From contig OZ017801.1 in the NCBI GenBank assembly GCA_963969395.1, positions 8,062,501 to 8,126,500 of the forward strand: DNA of 64,000 nucleotides, written 5' to 3'. The notes under the pieces were generated by a model, which ran no database searches, had not been told where the DNA came from, and saw only the letters and a list, made by a program, of their open reading frames with translations. Positions 24,386 to 37,700 of this stretch are shown piece after piece. Position numbers and translations under genes: made by a program. Each line of letters begins with the position of its first letter. Within the stretch, counting starts at the first letter, position 1. The stretch comes from Pseudoscleropodium purum. Its lineage: Eukaryota; Streptophyta; Bryopsida; Hypnales; Brachytheciaceae.

Positions 24386-26224
24386 TAAATATGAAAGTTT
24401 TTTTGTTTGGAATTTTTTATATGTTCTTAACCCATTTTTGGACATATTGACTCAAATGGACAAATTAAAGGATATCTGTTATTTTTTTTAAAAGCACCAT
24501 TGTTCTTTTACAATTAGAATTACTTCATGTAAGTTGTTTTTATAAATGCAACCATTATTAAGCATTATGCCATTTTTATGTCAAAAATACATAACCAATT
24601 CTATAAGAGTACAAAAAATATGAATAGAATTAGTTTAAATGTGACTTTTTTTCTACTTTCTAGAAAAATCAACTTTTAAACATTTTGAAATATACAACTC
24701 CCTGTACAAATTCAAATCAGCACTTAAAAGGACACATTTTGGACACCAATCTTCTTTTTTGTTGCAAACTTTTGTCAAAAAATGAAATTTTAAAATAGAT
24801 TGTATAAAAATTTATTTATTTAATAATAAATTCTTCCTTTTTTCACGATAATGATTATTATTATTGAAATTAAATGAAAAAAAATCAAAATTGAAAGATT
24901 TAAAGTACAAATATATAGATGAAAAATGGTTTAGACCTATCTAGGAATTGGCAAGATGGCCAATCTTTGTGCCAACACTAGCTCCAAAAAAACATTCAAA
25001 AATAGATAGAAAAAAATACAACTCCTTTTGTCCTTCTAAAAACTTCTAAATTAGGCACAATTTGTGTCCCACTAGAAAGCTTCGTTTACCAATTTTAACC
25101 ATTGACTAAACATTGGTTGTGTTGAAATGACCTTGTGGAGCAAGTAGCAAGCAATCAAGGAGCATTCTTCTCCTAGCAAGCTTTGCTTATATAAGGCACC
25201 TTGTACTAGTTGCTTCTTCAAACACTCATATGAACAATGGATTTGGTAACCACTTGGATGCTATGAAGATTGTTCATAAAAGGGGTTTGGTTTCCTTGTT
25301 GCAGGTATTTAGGGTGAATAAATATTTCTATAATCTTATTGTTTCCACCAACCTTTAAATCATCAAAGAATGACAAACAAGCATCATTCACAAATGGTGT
25401 TGAAATATGATACTTTCCACATAGATTTGGGATGCCTGAACAACAACACCTAAGTTGGAGATTTTGCATAGATTTAAAGGATGAATTATTAGTTTTTGAA
25501 TGCATATATCATAGGCACAAAGACTAAAAATACAATTAATCCTTCACGGGGAATATTTTTGGAGCTTTTTAGAAGGACAAATGGAGTATTAGACATCTTG
25601 CTTTATCCACCTTTAACCCTTCTTTTGAACATCATCCAACCAAATTGCACCATTTCAAATAAATCTTTAAATTTATATAAAATAAAAGCAATCTTTTTCA
25701 CCAAAAATATTTATATGTAGAGTAGGGATGAAGTTGCCAATTTTGGATGAAAAGTTCATGAATATAATTGAAAAAATATTTTGAGATTAAAAAAATGGAT
25801 GAATGTAGAAATATAATGCTTTTGGTCCAATCATACCAGATTGGAAGTGATTCACACCTTGGCATTTTTGTCAAGAAGTAAGAAAATAGGGTTGCTTAAT
25901 AAAGTTATATTGCCTCTATAGTCAAGTCCAATGTTCGGGATATATTTTAGTTTTATAAGCCATTTTCCATGTTAATCCAGTTTTCAAAGTACTGATTTCA
26001 GTTGTTGTTCCTCTCTATTTTTACTACAAATAGAAATTTCCTAGATTTTTTCATCATGATTTTTTCATAGTTTTCAAATTACAACTAGTTTTTTTTACCC
26101 AATTCCACTAGCTAAAAATGAACTAACTGATAATTCTCCCCAAATATTGGTCACACCACTCTCCTTTCAATTATGAGTTAGGTGTGTACCTTCCAAACCA
26201 CCACTTTGTGCCTAGTTACTATTA
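24386..26224. other. AT-rich intergenic DNA, nothing recognised
   Basis: No gene, RNA or complete terminal-repeat pair is seen. The 25218-25505 (minus) and 25496-25720 (plus) frames overlap head to head and have no family resemblance. Confidence 0.4.
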
Positions 26225-26868
26225 TTAATCCCTAAATGCCCAAGGCACCCAAATCTGGTGTTTGTAAAACTTTGAAGTTAAATAAAACCTAACTAAGTTA
26301 CTATTTTAGCAATTTATATTTTTGAAAGATTCTTCTTGAAGTCTAATTTTAGCATCAAAAATCCAATTTTGAAAATAAATGATAGTGATTTTTTAGTTCA
26401 AGGTTTTGTGCAAGGGTACCCATTGCAATCTTGACTTCTCGTAGTGTTGAGAGCTCTTGTAAATGAGCTTCAAATACACTAGGACTTGAAGAAAAAATCA
26501 CATTCAAAATTCATTTAAAAAAATTGTAGAGTAGATTTTGAGAAGCCATAAATTGATTGGGATTAATTATGTTAGGCCCTTAAACCTCATATTTTTTTGG
26601 TCACCAACTTTTTAGGTTTGACTTGTGAAAAGTGAATTGAAAATTTTTCATAGTTTTAACATCTTCATGGTCAAACATTATAATCTTCCAACTTATAAGT
26701 GATATTGTTGTGTTTTTTCTTCCTATGTGATCTCTAACATGTCCAGTTTGAATTTGTACGGTTACAATTCAAAAAAAGTTGATACAACTTATCAAATTGT
26801 TGGCTTTTTGTTCAATTTAGAACAAATTTTTAAAGGCTCAAAATAGGCCTTGGGCATTTAGGGGTTAA
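26225..26868. mobile_element. TTAA-ended non-autonomous element, 644 bp
   Basis: Starts TTAATCCCTAAATGCCCAAG and ends as the inverse of TTAACCCCTAAATGCCCAAG; only one of these 20 positions differs between the ends. TTAA occurs at both edges. TTAA targets and CCC-type ends are known for piggyBac elements, so that is the nearest named group, but no transposase is present. Confidence 0.75.
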
Positions 26869-28078
26869 ATTGATTAAATTTTCATATTTTCTTGTTGGCA
26901 AGTGAAAGGAGGTTCCAACTCACTAAAGAATAATACATTTAAACACAATACACAAAAGTTATGCAAGATGGACAAAATTTGGTTCTAAAATAATTTCTTC
27001 CACATAGGTACACTATTGATTTTGGAGATGTACACAAAATGAAGATGTTTGTTTCAGATATGTGGCTCATTTCAAGGTGCTCACCTCAAGAATAAAGTAT
27101 AAAAACTCTCCTAAATTAAATGATATTACACAAGTCAGATTCTGCAAAAAAACACTGTCTGTACCAATAGGTCTGTCACACTATTTTACATAATAACATT
27201 TCCTGATCTGTCAGAATTCACAAGAATCCAAACTACCAAATGAACAAACCTGGTACATTTGAGAAGCTGATATGTTTCATAGTCCTGTCCAATCTATCAC
27301 TCAATTCTCACAGAAGATGCCATACTGCTGTCACCCAAAATATTCCAGATATTCTGTGATTTCACAAACAAATCATCTGAAACCCTGAACTTTAATTTTT
27401 AATTTTTTGGGGGGAGCAAATGGACAGGAGCACTTTTTAAAGTTGTTATGATATGGAAATCCCTTGCTTCAGTTGTTTTTTTCCATTATGAGGGATACTT
27501 ACACCCAGTTTCAGTATTCAATGAAACTCTTGTAGAAAGGCATGTTGATGGCATTCATAATGATGGTTTCATTGCATTGATAATCTTTTATGGGGACAAA
27601 CCGGGGAACATTCTTGTACTTGTAGGGTGCCACTTTGATTTGGTGGAGAACATGAGCTGTTGAGCTCCATGAGGAACACATTCCGTATGGTAGAACCACC
27701 CATTCCTGACTAGGGAGCCATACCCAACCTGTACTTAGGGTGCAACTATTTCCAACCGGCCAAGGCAGGAACAGATTTCCAACCACAGCTTAGAATGTTT
27801 TTTTTCCTTCTTTTCAAAGTTGGGACTAATAAGATCATGACAGATGTCCTAGAGAATAGTGAGCTGGAAAGTAGTTCTTGAATGATTGGAATTGGAAGAG
27901 TCTATATGTTGGATATGCCAGGTTCAGATCAACTTTGGGCTTCCAAAATTCATAGTAATTCCAATTCAAGGCTTAAAATTATCAAAAAAATTGCAATCCT
28001 TGTGATTTCTATCTTCCTATCTAGCAGAAAATTTACAATCATTTGCCTTACAGTGCTCCAAAATATATGCAGGATTGC
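26869..28078. other. Intergenic between two TTAA-ended elements
   Basis: AT-rich DNA. The overlapping opposite-strand frames near 27448-27786 do not resemble known proteins. A slightly GC-richer patch lies at 27660-27790. Confidence 0.4.
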
Positions 28079-28686
28079 TTAACCTCTAAATGCCGAAATT
28101 GCGTTTATTTGGCAACATAGCGATTTTAGGTAGCTCTCTATGAAATATTTTATTTTATTCTTTTGCTGAAAATTTCACAGAACATATGCCCGAGGAGTAG
28201 ATTTAAGGCCCAACAATTTTCATAACTTTTGACCACATGGTTAAAAAGATATTGCATGCTATGTGATTTTCAATGAACTACAAGAAGTCCGAGTAAATTA
28301 AAAAAAACTTTTTTAAGAATCACTTTTATTTTAAATAAAAAATTTGAAATGGGTTCTTTAAATTTATGTGTACATGTGAAATGGAATGATTCAATGCTTA
28401 CAATATATAAATAATTCTAAAGAACAATTTCAAATTTTTATTTTTTTTAAAAGTGATTTTTAAAGAAGTTTTTTGAGCTACTTGGGCTACCTGCAGTTCA
28501 TTGAAAATTACATAGCATGCAATATCTTTTTAACCATGTAGTCAAAAGTTATGAAAATTATTGGTCCTTAAATCTACTCCTTGGGCATATGTTGCGTAAA
28601 ATTTTTAGCAAAAAAATTCCATTGGAAGTGTACTACCCAAAATTGCTATATTGCCAAATAACATAGTTTAGGCACTTAGGGGTTAA
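28079..28686. mobile_element. TTAA-ended foldback element, 608 bp, nearly fully palindromic
   Basis: Ends TTAACCTCTAAATGCCG and the inverse of TTAACCCCTAAGTGCC. The arms pair for about 250 bp each: GGCAACATAGCGATTTTAGG with its inverse near 28632, CATATGCCCGAGGAGTAGAT with CTACTCCTTGGGCATATG, and GCATGCTATGTGATTTTCAA with TTGAAAATTACATAGCATGC. The loop centre is near 28380. Confidence 0.85.
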
Positions 28687-28828
28687 GTGGTCAATTATTG
28701 GTGGTTCTACTATATAAAGCAATCACCAAGGTGAAGAAAATTCTAAACATAAACAAGCTAATGAAGAGAGAAAAGCCCTATGAAAAATGCATGTTTATTT
28801 TCAAAATTTCCAACAAGAAAATTGCCAT

Positions 28829-28862
28829 ATATATATATATATATATAAGAAGAAGAAGAAAA
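28829..28862. repeat. (AT)n then GAA microsatellites
   Basis: An AT dinucleotide run is followed by AGAAGAAGAAGAA, just before copy B of the large element. Confidence 0.85.
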
Positions 28863-28872
28863 TAGTATAATA

Positions 28873-30440
28873 TTAATCCCTAAAAGACCAAATAATATTT
28901 TTTTTGGATAGCTCACAAAATACAAAAATATTCACTATGGTTTGGGAATTTTTTTGGAGGTGGGGACCAAAAGTGACTTGTCTCTCCAACAAAAAAAATT
29001 TTAATTGGATTTGTTCATAAGGGATTATAGGAGAAAATGTCTCTTTTAATGGAAGGCAGGGCACCATATGCACGGTTATTTATGCTATAATAAAATTTTC
29101 ATCATAGTGCCTAGAGGAACTTGGGCAAGATTTAGGAAAGGCTTCTTGCTAAGTTTGAAAATAGATTGCTTTCCTAACAATTTTTTGTACATATAAATTT
29201 ATGATAGTGTACAAGGAAGAAGTGGTAAGGAGACAATTACTTGGTGGGGTGAAAATTACTCATTGACCTTTTGTTCCCCTCCTTTGAAAAAATGAAGTAG
29301 TTAATTTTGACTTCCACATTTGAGTATAAAAAGTTCAAAAGGCAAAGAAATCAAAATATTTAGCAACTATCTTATGTAGCTCAAAGTCTAAGATAAAATT
29401 ATTCTACTTTGAAAATAATTCCTCCTTTTGACTTAGTTATGAGTGATTGAGCTCCTACAAATCCTAATTTATATATTCCACATGGGATGTTCTACTTCCT
29501 ATCACCCCACTTATGTGAAGGACTTGTTTTAAATGTCTTCTCATCTCTATACAAATAAAATAAGTGGCTTTTGAAGCTATTTGAGATAACTATTGAATAT
29601 TTTGATTACTTTGACTTTAATGCAAAAAAATTGTAATTATACTTCATTCAATAGGGAAACATCTTCATGCACAAGTGTAACATGGATGTCAATCAACTTC
29701 CCAAGATATAGCATGTGGTAGGGTGTAACATGTAATAATGTTATTCAATGTTAGTAATCCATAGATGAATGAAGTATAACAACATCTTCATGTGCGAGGG
29801 GATCATAGGTGTCAATCACAGAGCATATAGCATAGATTGGTATGTGGTAAACTTATCTAATGTTAATATTCCATGGTTGAGTCAAGTTAGCCACATCTTC
29901 ATGCACAAGGGGAAAGTATGTATCAATCAACTTCATGGGTTATGTCCAGCCATGCCACATGATATAGCATATGGCATAGCTTGACATGTGGTAAAGGTAT
30001 TCAATATTAGTACTCCATAAATTAGTCAACTATAGTAGATCCTAACCTAGTCTCCTCCCATCCCAGGCTACCTAATTTATCCAACTATTTTTTAGTTCAA
30101 TTTAGATGTTTCAAATCATAGATTGATCAAGCTTGTCAAAGCCACAAAATTTGGACATTTTTTCCCCTTCCTCTAGGACTAGCTAAAATCTAGATTTACA
30201 TTGTAAACATTTGAATAGATTATTGTATGTACAATCTAGAAGTTGAAAAAATATAGCTTTATATAAGAGTTTTCTTGAAGCTAGTTTCCAATTGGAATTT
30301 TTTGGGACATGTTCCCTAATTTGAAATGTTCTGAATTTTTTTGAACATGTGGCCAACTCTATCATAGAAAGCAATGGAATAAAATTGAAGCAAAAATGTG
30401 AGATTATCTTGTGCAAAAGCCTCCCCAAATTGGAGCTACC
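28873..30440 (+). mobile_element. Large diverged element, copy B, with internal tandem expansion
   Basis: Starts TTAATCCCTAAAAGACC and follows copy A block by block to about 30440, where an AT microsatellite interrupts it. Between about 29650 and 30010 it has three units of a 110-140 bp sequence (ACATCTTCATG...CACAAGGGG, ...TGTCAATCA..., GACATGTGGTAAAG..., AATGTTAGTA...CCAT) where copy A has one (23610-23730). Confidence 0.6.
29650..30010 (+). repeat. Three tandem units within copy B
   Basis: Each unit contains CATCTTCATG[CT]...AAG/AGGGG, GTCAATCA, ATATAGCAT, ATGTGGTA, TTATTCAATGTTAGTA-like text and a CCAT(A)GA-T end. The units are diverged, so the expansion is old. Confidence 0.6.
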
Positions 30441-30462
30441 TATATATATATATATATATAAA
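30441..30462. repeat. (TA)n microsatellite
   Basis: Uninterrupted TA run marking the visible end of copy B. Confidence 0.85.
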
Positions 30463-33183
30463 ATTTTACATCATTTTTTATTATCCACATAGCATATACT
30501 TCAATAATGTCTCTTCATTTGTAGTTTGAAAGATGAATGGTGCAATTTAATCAAAACCTATAGAAAACCTACATTGTATGAATATGCTTTTACCAAGCAT
30601 AATCATATAGCCACGAGTGATTCAATGCCTATGTGCCAAAAAGAACACTATTCACCAATTGGTCCAAACTTATAATGTAAATTGTAATACCAATTAACCA
30701 AAATAAAGAGCCCTAGTTTTTTAATTAAAAAAGGTAGAAAATAATAATGACTTTACAATATATGAAATGTTGTCATCTATCAAGTTTTATTCTAGATTGC
30801 AATTGAATTTTGATTCAAAGTATTTTTTTTTGTAGGTCAAGTGGGTGGGGAATGGCAATTAGTCACGCTTGTATGCAATCTAATTGTATTGAATTTTTCT
30901 CTCTCTAGATTGAGGTTTTGGCTTTGTCCTTTCACCTCTTAACCCTTTGTTAAGAAAACATATTGAAATCAAGGATTGCATTCTAAAGTAAATCTACAAA
31001 AACAAGATTCAACAAACCTCTAAAGAAGTATGTTGGCAATCAATATTTTTAATATGTATAATCCTTTAGGTTTAGAAATTTTCAAGGGTATAAATATAAA
31101 AGAGTGTCAAGTCTTTTTGGACAATATGAGTAAGATCTTTTCAAATTATATCTTATACTCGTTCACCTTATTGCACCTACATTAGAATCACAGATAGGCA
31201 CATTACACCAAGTATACTTTATCAATCTACCAACTATCCAACAATTTATAGACCAACCCTCAAATTTTGGACACTCAAATCATACTTCCTTTAAAACTAT
31301 GTTATGGGTAATATATATGGGTCAAAATTGAAAACAACTATTTTGGCTTATTGAATACTTTCTACACATGCCTTCTATATAATCTAAACCAAACATGTGT
31401 ATATGTGTATATATAATACTAGAACCCCACATAAAAGAAATATAAGTATGAAAACACAACAAAGCCATTGAACAAATGATTTAAATCATTGATGTCAAAT
31501 ACAAATACAAGATGATTCACTATTGTGAATGTTTTTATATTCAAAGGTAAACTACCTAACTATACAATACTAACCTAGCTTTGACCATGTTCTTAATTAA
31601 ACATGATAAATGGATAATATTCCTAAACTGTCTATGTACTAAAACTGCAATAAAATATCCCCACCCAAATATATCCTATGAAAAGATCATAACATAAAAT
31701 TCATAGAATTTCCATTCTATGATGATTGATTCTTATCAAATGCTATAAATTCAAAAAACAATACTATAAACTCAAACCCCAAACCACTTATCATTATGAA
31801 CACAAGTGAATGTAATTTCTAAAAAATCTATGCCTTACCAATACATTGATATTCTACATTCAAATTAGATAAGGATCTCCAAAATCAAAGACTCATACAA
31901 TCACAAATATATGTTATATGATACATATCACACATAACTCTTCTTGATAAATGAAATAAGGGATTAACATATCCTAATTAGATTTTTAGATTTTCAAACA
32001 AGATGATAAATCTTTCTATAGCTTTTATATTTGCATTGCAATTAATCCAATAGGTCTAAGATTTTTGAATTAGTAAACCTAGACTTTTCACTTATGAATC
32101 AAATTTAATTTCACAATCATAGCCATTAAAATTGCCTACGATATTTTGAAGTTGGTTGTGAAAAGGGTAAATTATGTTAAATTTTTTATAATACAACTAC
32201 CATCAACCCCTAAATACAATCAATTAAAATAAATTACAAAATTTCAAGACTAGTATGACTAAATGATTCACAGATTTAATCCCTCAACCTCTAATGACCA
32301 CATCTTCAAATGATGAACATAATGCTTTGAGGTGGTCTTTTGTTCAAACAACTTCTAAATAAATTATAGTAGTGTTTGAATCTTCAAAATGTTGTCTTCC
32401 TTCAACACTAGAACAATCAAGTAGACCTTTTGTGTCATTTGGATGATTTCAAGAAGGCCTCCTTCATTGAATAAATTATTTTTCCTTTCAATTTTTTAGG
32501 GGAGTTTCTTGAATCTAATTTCAATGGAAAAATTGAACATTCACTCCTTTTGATATTTTGACTTTCCTACCTAGGAAGACAAGCAAATCCACAAATCACT
32601 ATGTAGCATATTTTGATAAAAAAATTCTTTATTTGAATTTTAGGCATAAAAATAGTCTTTTTAAATTTGAAACAAACTAATTAAATGAAGCTCAACAAGT
32701 TTATTTTCTATTCCAATATGAAAATTTCAAAAATCCTATATTCAATTTTCTATTGCAATTTGAACTATGGACCTTTAACACAAACTTTACTATTTTTTAA
32801 TTTGGAACAATAGAATAAAATTATGTGCACAATAAGAATTCTAAACTACAATGTACACCTACGAGAAGAAATCAGATTTTTTAAGCATACTTTTGATATG
32901 AAGTTTTTTCATTTTTTAGTCAAAAACTCAAAATAAATATCAAAATTTCACAAAAGTCATTTAAAATTTCTTAACTTATTGAAGACATGTGATTACATCT
33001 TTAGAAAATAAATATAAAATTTTCACTCATATATGGTTGCAAAATGGGAGCATAAGTAGACACTATTGTAGGAGAAAGGAAATATTTATGGAGCTAAGCA
33101 AAGGCCTTTGGCACCACTCCCTTCCAAAATTCCTTAGTCCCAAATACCTTTTTTTTATTACTATGACGAATACTAGTGAGTAG
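30463..33183. other. AT-rich intergenic DNA, nothing recognised
   Basis: No readable protein, RNA or terminal-repeat pair. Confidence 0.45.
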
Positions 33184-33335
33184 TGTTTGTTTTTTTCATT
33201 TTTAATAAAGTACCAACATGGCAATATTAAATGTTGTGGTGGTACTCCAATTTCAACATTCATCCACATATTGAATAAGAAAAATCACATTCACACATAT
33301 CACATGACCATAATTCTATTTTCATCCTCGAGCTT
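33184..33335 (+). repeat. Dispersed repeat, copy 2 of 4
   Basis: Same order of blocks as copy 1: TTTTTTTCATTTTTAATAAAG, TGGTACTCCAATTTC, AACATTCATCCACATATTG, CATAATTCTATTTTCATCC. Confidence 0.7.
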
Positions 33336-34019
33336 CCAAGCCTGGCTGATGTATATTCTTTGTTTCGCAACAGATTTTCATTTGTTTCAAAATCATTAAA
33401 AATAAAATAAAAATAAAAATCTATTTTCATCCGCAATCTAGCAACTTTATGTAAGGTTCTTATTGATTTGAAGCTTTCTGTACTATATGTGTTCAAAGGA
33501 CATTTTTTGGTGCAAATGGCCGCCAAATCAAAAAAAAAAAAAATCCATTCAGACCTCTTCATAGGGTCCATTCCTTGTCAGGGTTAAGACCAATTTGCTG
33601 AAAGATTTGGTAATTGTGCAAATATGTTTTTCCATGTCCACACCACGACTCCAATTTGTTTGCTTCAGAACACATCAAGCACTTTTCCAAATATCCCTAC
33701 TGGCACGAAAGCCCAAATTCGACACGTGCCCAACAACTGAAGCCATCCCATCTTCACTCTTCGAACTCTAAAAGAAACCTATATTATCACTTCATAATTT
33801 TTTAAATAAGCTTTTTTGTGTTCACCAAGATTTTGCTGCTTACCAATGTTGCACAAATTTAGGACTCAAAACCCACTCCCGCCAGCCCTTTTTTCTTTTT
33901 CACTCTGCGGCTAAGCTTACCCAAGCTTCTACAGTTTAGCTACTGTCAACCTGTTTCTCCCGATTTCCAGGACCTAAAAAGGCATTATTATATAAAAGAA
34001 GCCCACGCCTCCTGCAATG
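33336..34019. other. Transition from AT-rich DNA to the ARF island
   Basis: GC content rises from about 33600. A TATA-like TATATAAAAG near 33989 precedes the short plus-strand ORF at 34017, but no gene is recognised downstream of it. Confidence 0.3.
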
Positions 34020-34752
34020 ATTCCACCTAACCCAACCCTACCTTGCAAGCAAGAGATCATTTCTGCCAGCACCGCTCCTCGTCACCCCTTCTGGGTGGCT
34101 TCACTAGAGCTGCCCAAGACGTGTACTGCGCAATCAATACTCAAGCGGGCGCCACGTCCACCGTACCCACATACAGTAAATAACCCAGCACTTTTCAAAA
34201 GGAAACATAATACAGACCCAATGTCCATCGAGTGCATAACTTAGTGCGCAGTAAAGAACGAAAGAGCCGCAGAGGAAATGACGCCCGGAGCAAAAAATGG
34301 ATAAAGAATCGCACTCCCAGTACACGTAACCGACGTCACTCCCCACCTCACAGTCACCGAATTGGGAATAAAAATATTAATTAAAAAGCACAACTTCATA
34401 TATGGTAGTCTTAAAAAAGGTTCAAGTCTCATATGTTCACAACAGCACCAAGCCAAGGGCGCAAACATGTTCATTGCTCATCACTTGAGAATAAGCTACA
34501 TGTAAGAATAACCTGATAAATAAGCCGCAGTATACGATGCATCGCAGTCATACAACCGCCTGAACTAATCCTGTACAAAAAAGTTCCAAAATTGCCCTGC
34601 TTTCTGCAACAGGAGAAGATAAAAGCCCTCATCCCCAGCCTCCACGTGGTACTTCAGAGGCTGAAACCAAAAACTCAAAATGGGACAATCTTACATTTGT
34701 GCCGCATCCCCCACCCATCCATCCATCCATCCACCACCTGCCTTCCTTCCTC
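34020..34752 (-). other. Probable ARF 3' untranslated and flanking region
   Basis: Moderately GC-rich DNA follows the ARF stop codon. It includes a CATC tetranucleotide run at 34711-34733 (GATG on the gene strand). I see no canonical AATAAA on the minus strand here, so the polyadenylation site is unknown. Small open frames on both strands (for example plus strand 34017-34244) show no family resemblance. Confidence 0.4.
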
Positions 34753-37700
34753 TCACACACTTCTCTGGACATCAGTTCCACTGTACCACTCCTCATCCTC
34801 CGAGCTGCTGGCGGGATACTTCCCCCAACACTCTCCTGCAGCATCAGCTGGGTTCACAATCTTCAGACTCTTCACACAACTGCGAAACTCCCTGCGAAAA
34901 CCCACACGACCAACCTCATCAGAACCTGCAAAAGCTCCACAAACTAAATGCAGCAAAGATGTAGGCTTGACATGGCCAAAAACGAACATAAAATCAACAA
35001 AACTGAGAGTATAACCGTCAAGCAAAAAATGCTAGGACGTACTCCCAAGGGTCGTCCCCCACGAGAAGCATGTCGTTCTCGTGGTCCTTGTACACCAGCT
35101 TCCAGCCCTTGGAGACATCGTCCAGCTGCCCTTGCAGGTTGAAGAGGAGCGCCAGGGTGCGATGCAGCCCTTCGTAACTATCAATCTTCTTCAAATCGAT
35201 AGTGCGTCCGAATTGCCCAGGCATGTACACCTGCACATCATCACAAGTCTAAGCTTCTGGATCCTTGAACACAGAAGGTCGCAACAATCTAATGTAAAGC
35301 CTCCATTCACCATACAGTAAGGGAGAGTTTCCGTTCACCACACAGGTTAACCTTGAACCTTTCCCTACAAACATCGAGAAACTTGCACCATCTAAATTTT
35401 TCACATTTGTTTTATAGTTAAGCACAAAATCAATTGCAAAAAACTAAATCTCAATACATGTAGTACTTCACATATCAAAGCTCATCTGTATGGTCAAAGG
35501 AGCCTCTAACCTACTGTATAATTAATGGAGTCTCGACCTTGCACACCATGCTGTAATCACAAAGCTTCGATATCTCTTTTAACTCACCTTCGTTCCAGTT
35601 CTTACTGGAGTCTGAGAACTCGACCCTGCTGCGAACTTGCTCACGTGGTGCTGCTGGTCAACAGATGGATCGTCAGCGCTCTGCCAAGGGCCTGATCCTT
35701 CCGAGTCACTGCTGTGAGAAGAGGGCGCCGAAAGATTTAATGTTCCAGGGGCTGCCTTCTCGGCCAAGTTGATGCCGAACAGCTTGCACTGCTGTTCGGG
35801 CACCCCAATCGTCGTCATCTCCACTTTCTTCGCCGGTCCCACTTTGTCCCACACAGACTCAAACGACATCTGTTTCTGTGCCGGCAACGCAATCTCGGCT
35901 GCGGCCTCATTGTTAAGCGAGGTGATAGGCACGTTCATGGGGGGTCTCTCGAAAGCTGGTCGAGATGCAGACGCGATGGAACCTGCACCAACGTTCGGGA
36001 ACAGCGGGCGGCGGTTAATACAAAGTGAACCGTTGAAAATAAGAACATAGTCGGTTGGACTTTTACAGCACATGAGGAAAAATCGGTGAAATTTTATATT
36101 TATAGTTAAAGATGTGGAAATAACGGGCACTTTTAAAACCAGTTGAATATGGGAATTGAAGGAAAATAGACAGCGAAGCTCAAAAAAATTCCCGAACACT
36201 GACCTGCACTTACACCACCTCCGGGTTTCGGACTGCCACACAACCAACTGGGCAGCTGAGGGCTCATAGGAGGACACGGCGGCTCACGGAACGGGAAATT
36301 CACACCGGCAGGAAAGTCTGAACGACGCGCGGTCGGCCACGGCACATGAGGGCGGACGTTGCCATTGCCGTTGCCGTTGCCATTGCCTGCTGGGCTTGGC
36401 TCCAGATTGTTGCCAAACTTGACTGATCGATCCAACTCACTACCGCCGGGAGGCAGAGGTGCTGCGAACGACGCCACGGAGGATGACTGTGGGCTCAGCT
36501 GAAATTGATCACTGGTCAGCATGTAGGAAGGTATGTCCGGGCGGGGTAACCAGCACTGCGGAGGACCTGGGATCCGTGGAGAATGCTCCTGCTTGAAATT
36601 GACCCACGGAGAAGCGCGAGAAGACTCCACCTCGCATTCCTCGTCGTCTTCCACAGTTGGATCCATCCTCGGCATTTTGTTCGGCTCGTAGGAGTCCAGC
36701 ATGCTCTGAATGCTGCCTGCACATCACAGGACAGATCGATGGACTCAGTATATACACCGACTCAGTAGGCATAAGACCATCCAGCGAGAAGAAGAATCTT
36801 GTGAAAGAGCAACCAGGACCTCTACCGAATTCTCATGTAAATGCTAGAGCTTAGGCATCTGAGGTTGTAATACGAACTCGGGATATACGACGACGTGCTC
36901 ACAAGACCATCCTGCGAGAACAAGTATCTTGAAAGGGCAACCTGGGTCTTTAAGAATTTCTCATCCAAATCCTAGAGTCCATACATCTGAGGTTGCATGA
37001 AAGACGCAGAACTCATGTGAGTCCAGACGGATTCGGAGCCACGTACCCTGCGGGGCCGATTCTTTCACAAGAGTAGATGGGCGGCGCTTGGGCGGCCGCA
37101 GCCCCACCTGAGGTGGGGGTAGTGTCGAGATCGGCACGAAGGGCTCAATCTCCCAGGGAGATACCCTTTCCGGCCTCTCACTAGCGGACATCTCGTCCCA
37201 TTGCACTCGAATGGACCTCCACAAGGACTCGGGCCATTCCACTGAATGCGCTTGGCTCACTTCCACGATGGTCCCGGCATACCTGCAAACCAAGACCACG
37301 CACCAAACTCTGTTTCAACACCCCATTCATTCATTCGACACTCCTGGACATCGATCAACCAGGGAAGACAAAGAACTATCTTCACTAGGAAAAGATGAGT
37401 ATCGCACTTCCTCTCAGATGATTCCTCCGACTCGAATTTCATCTTGAAGCGACATCCCGCTGTCAGGTTGTTCTCCAGGGATTTCAGATACTTGTGGTAA
37501 GGAATCACGAACTCCGAAGGGCTCGTCCTGTGCAACCATTCCACACAAACTTTAAAATTCTCAATTGCTCCCTAAGGCAACAATCAAGACACCAAAAACC
37601 ACAACCTTCATCGCATTTCGTCCTTCCCATTTATTAAAGAACACCGATTCGTCAACAATATCAAAAAAGCGAACTCCTCACCCACTGTGCAAAGAACACT

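Noticed and set aside
33980..34244. TATATAAAAG followed by a 75-codon ORF
   Set aside because: The ORF runs into the ARF 3' flank and resembles nothing; a TATA-like string alone is weak in AT-rich DNA.
36190..36215. Alternative donor GTAAGT within ARF exon 10
   Set aside because: A stronger-looking donor, but using it breaks the frame with exon 11; the GTCAGT donor 10 nt downstream on the gene strand keeps phase 1.
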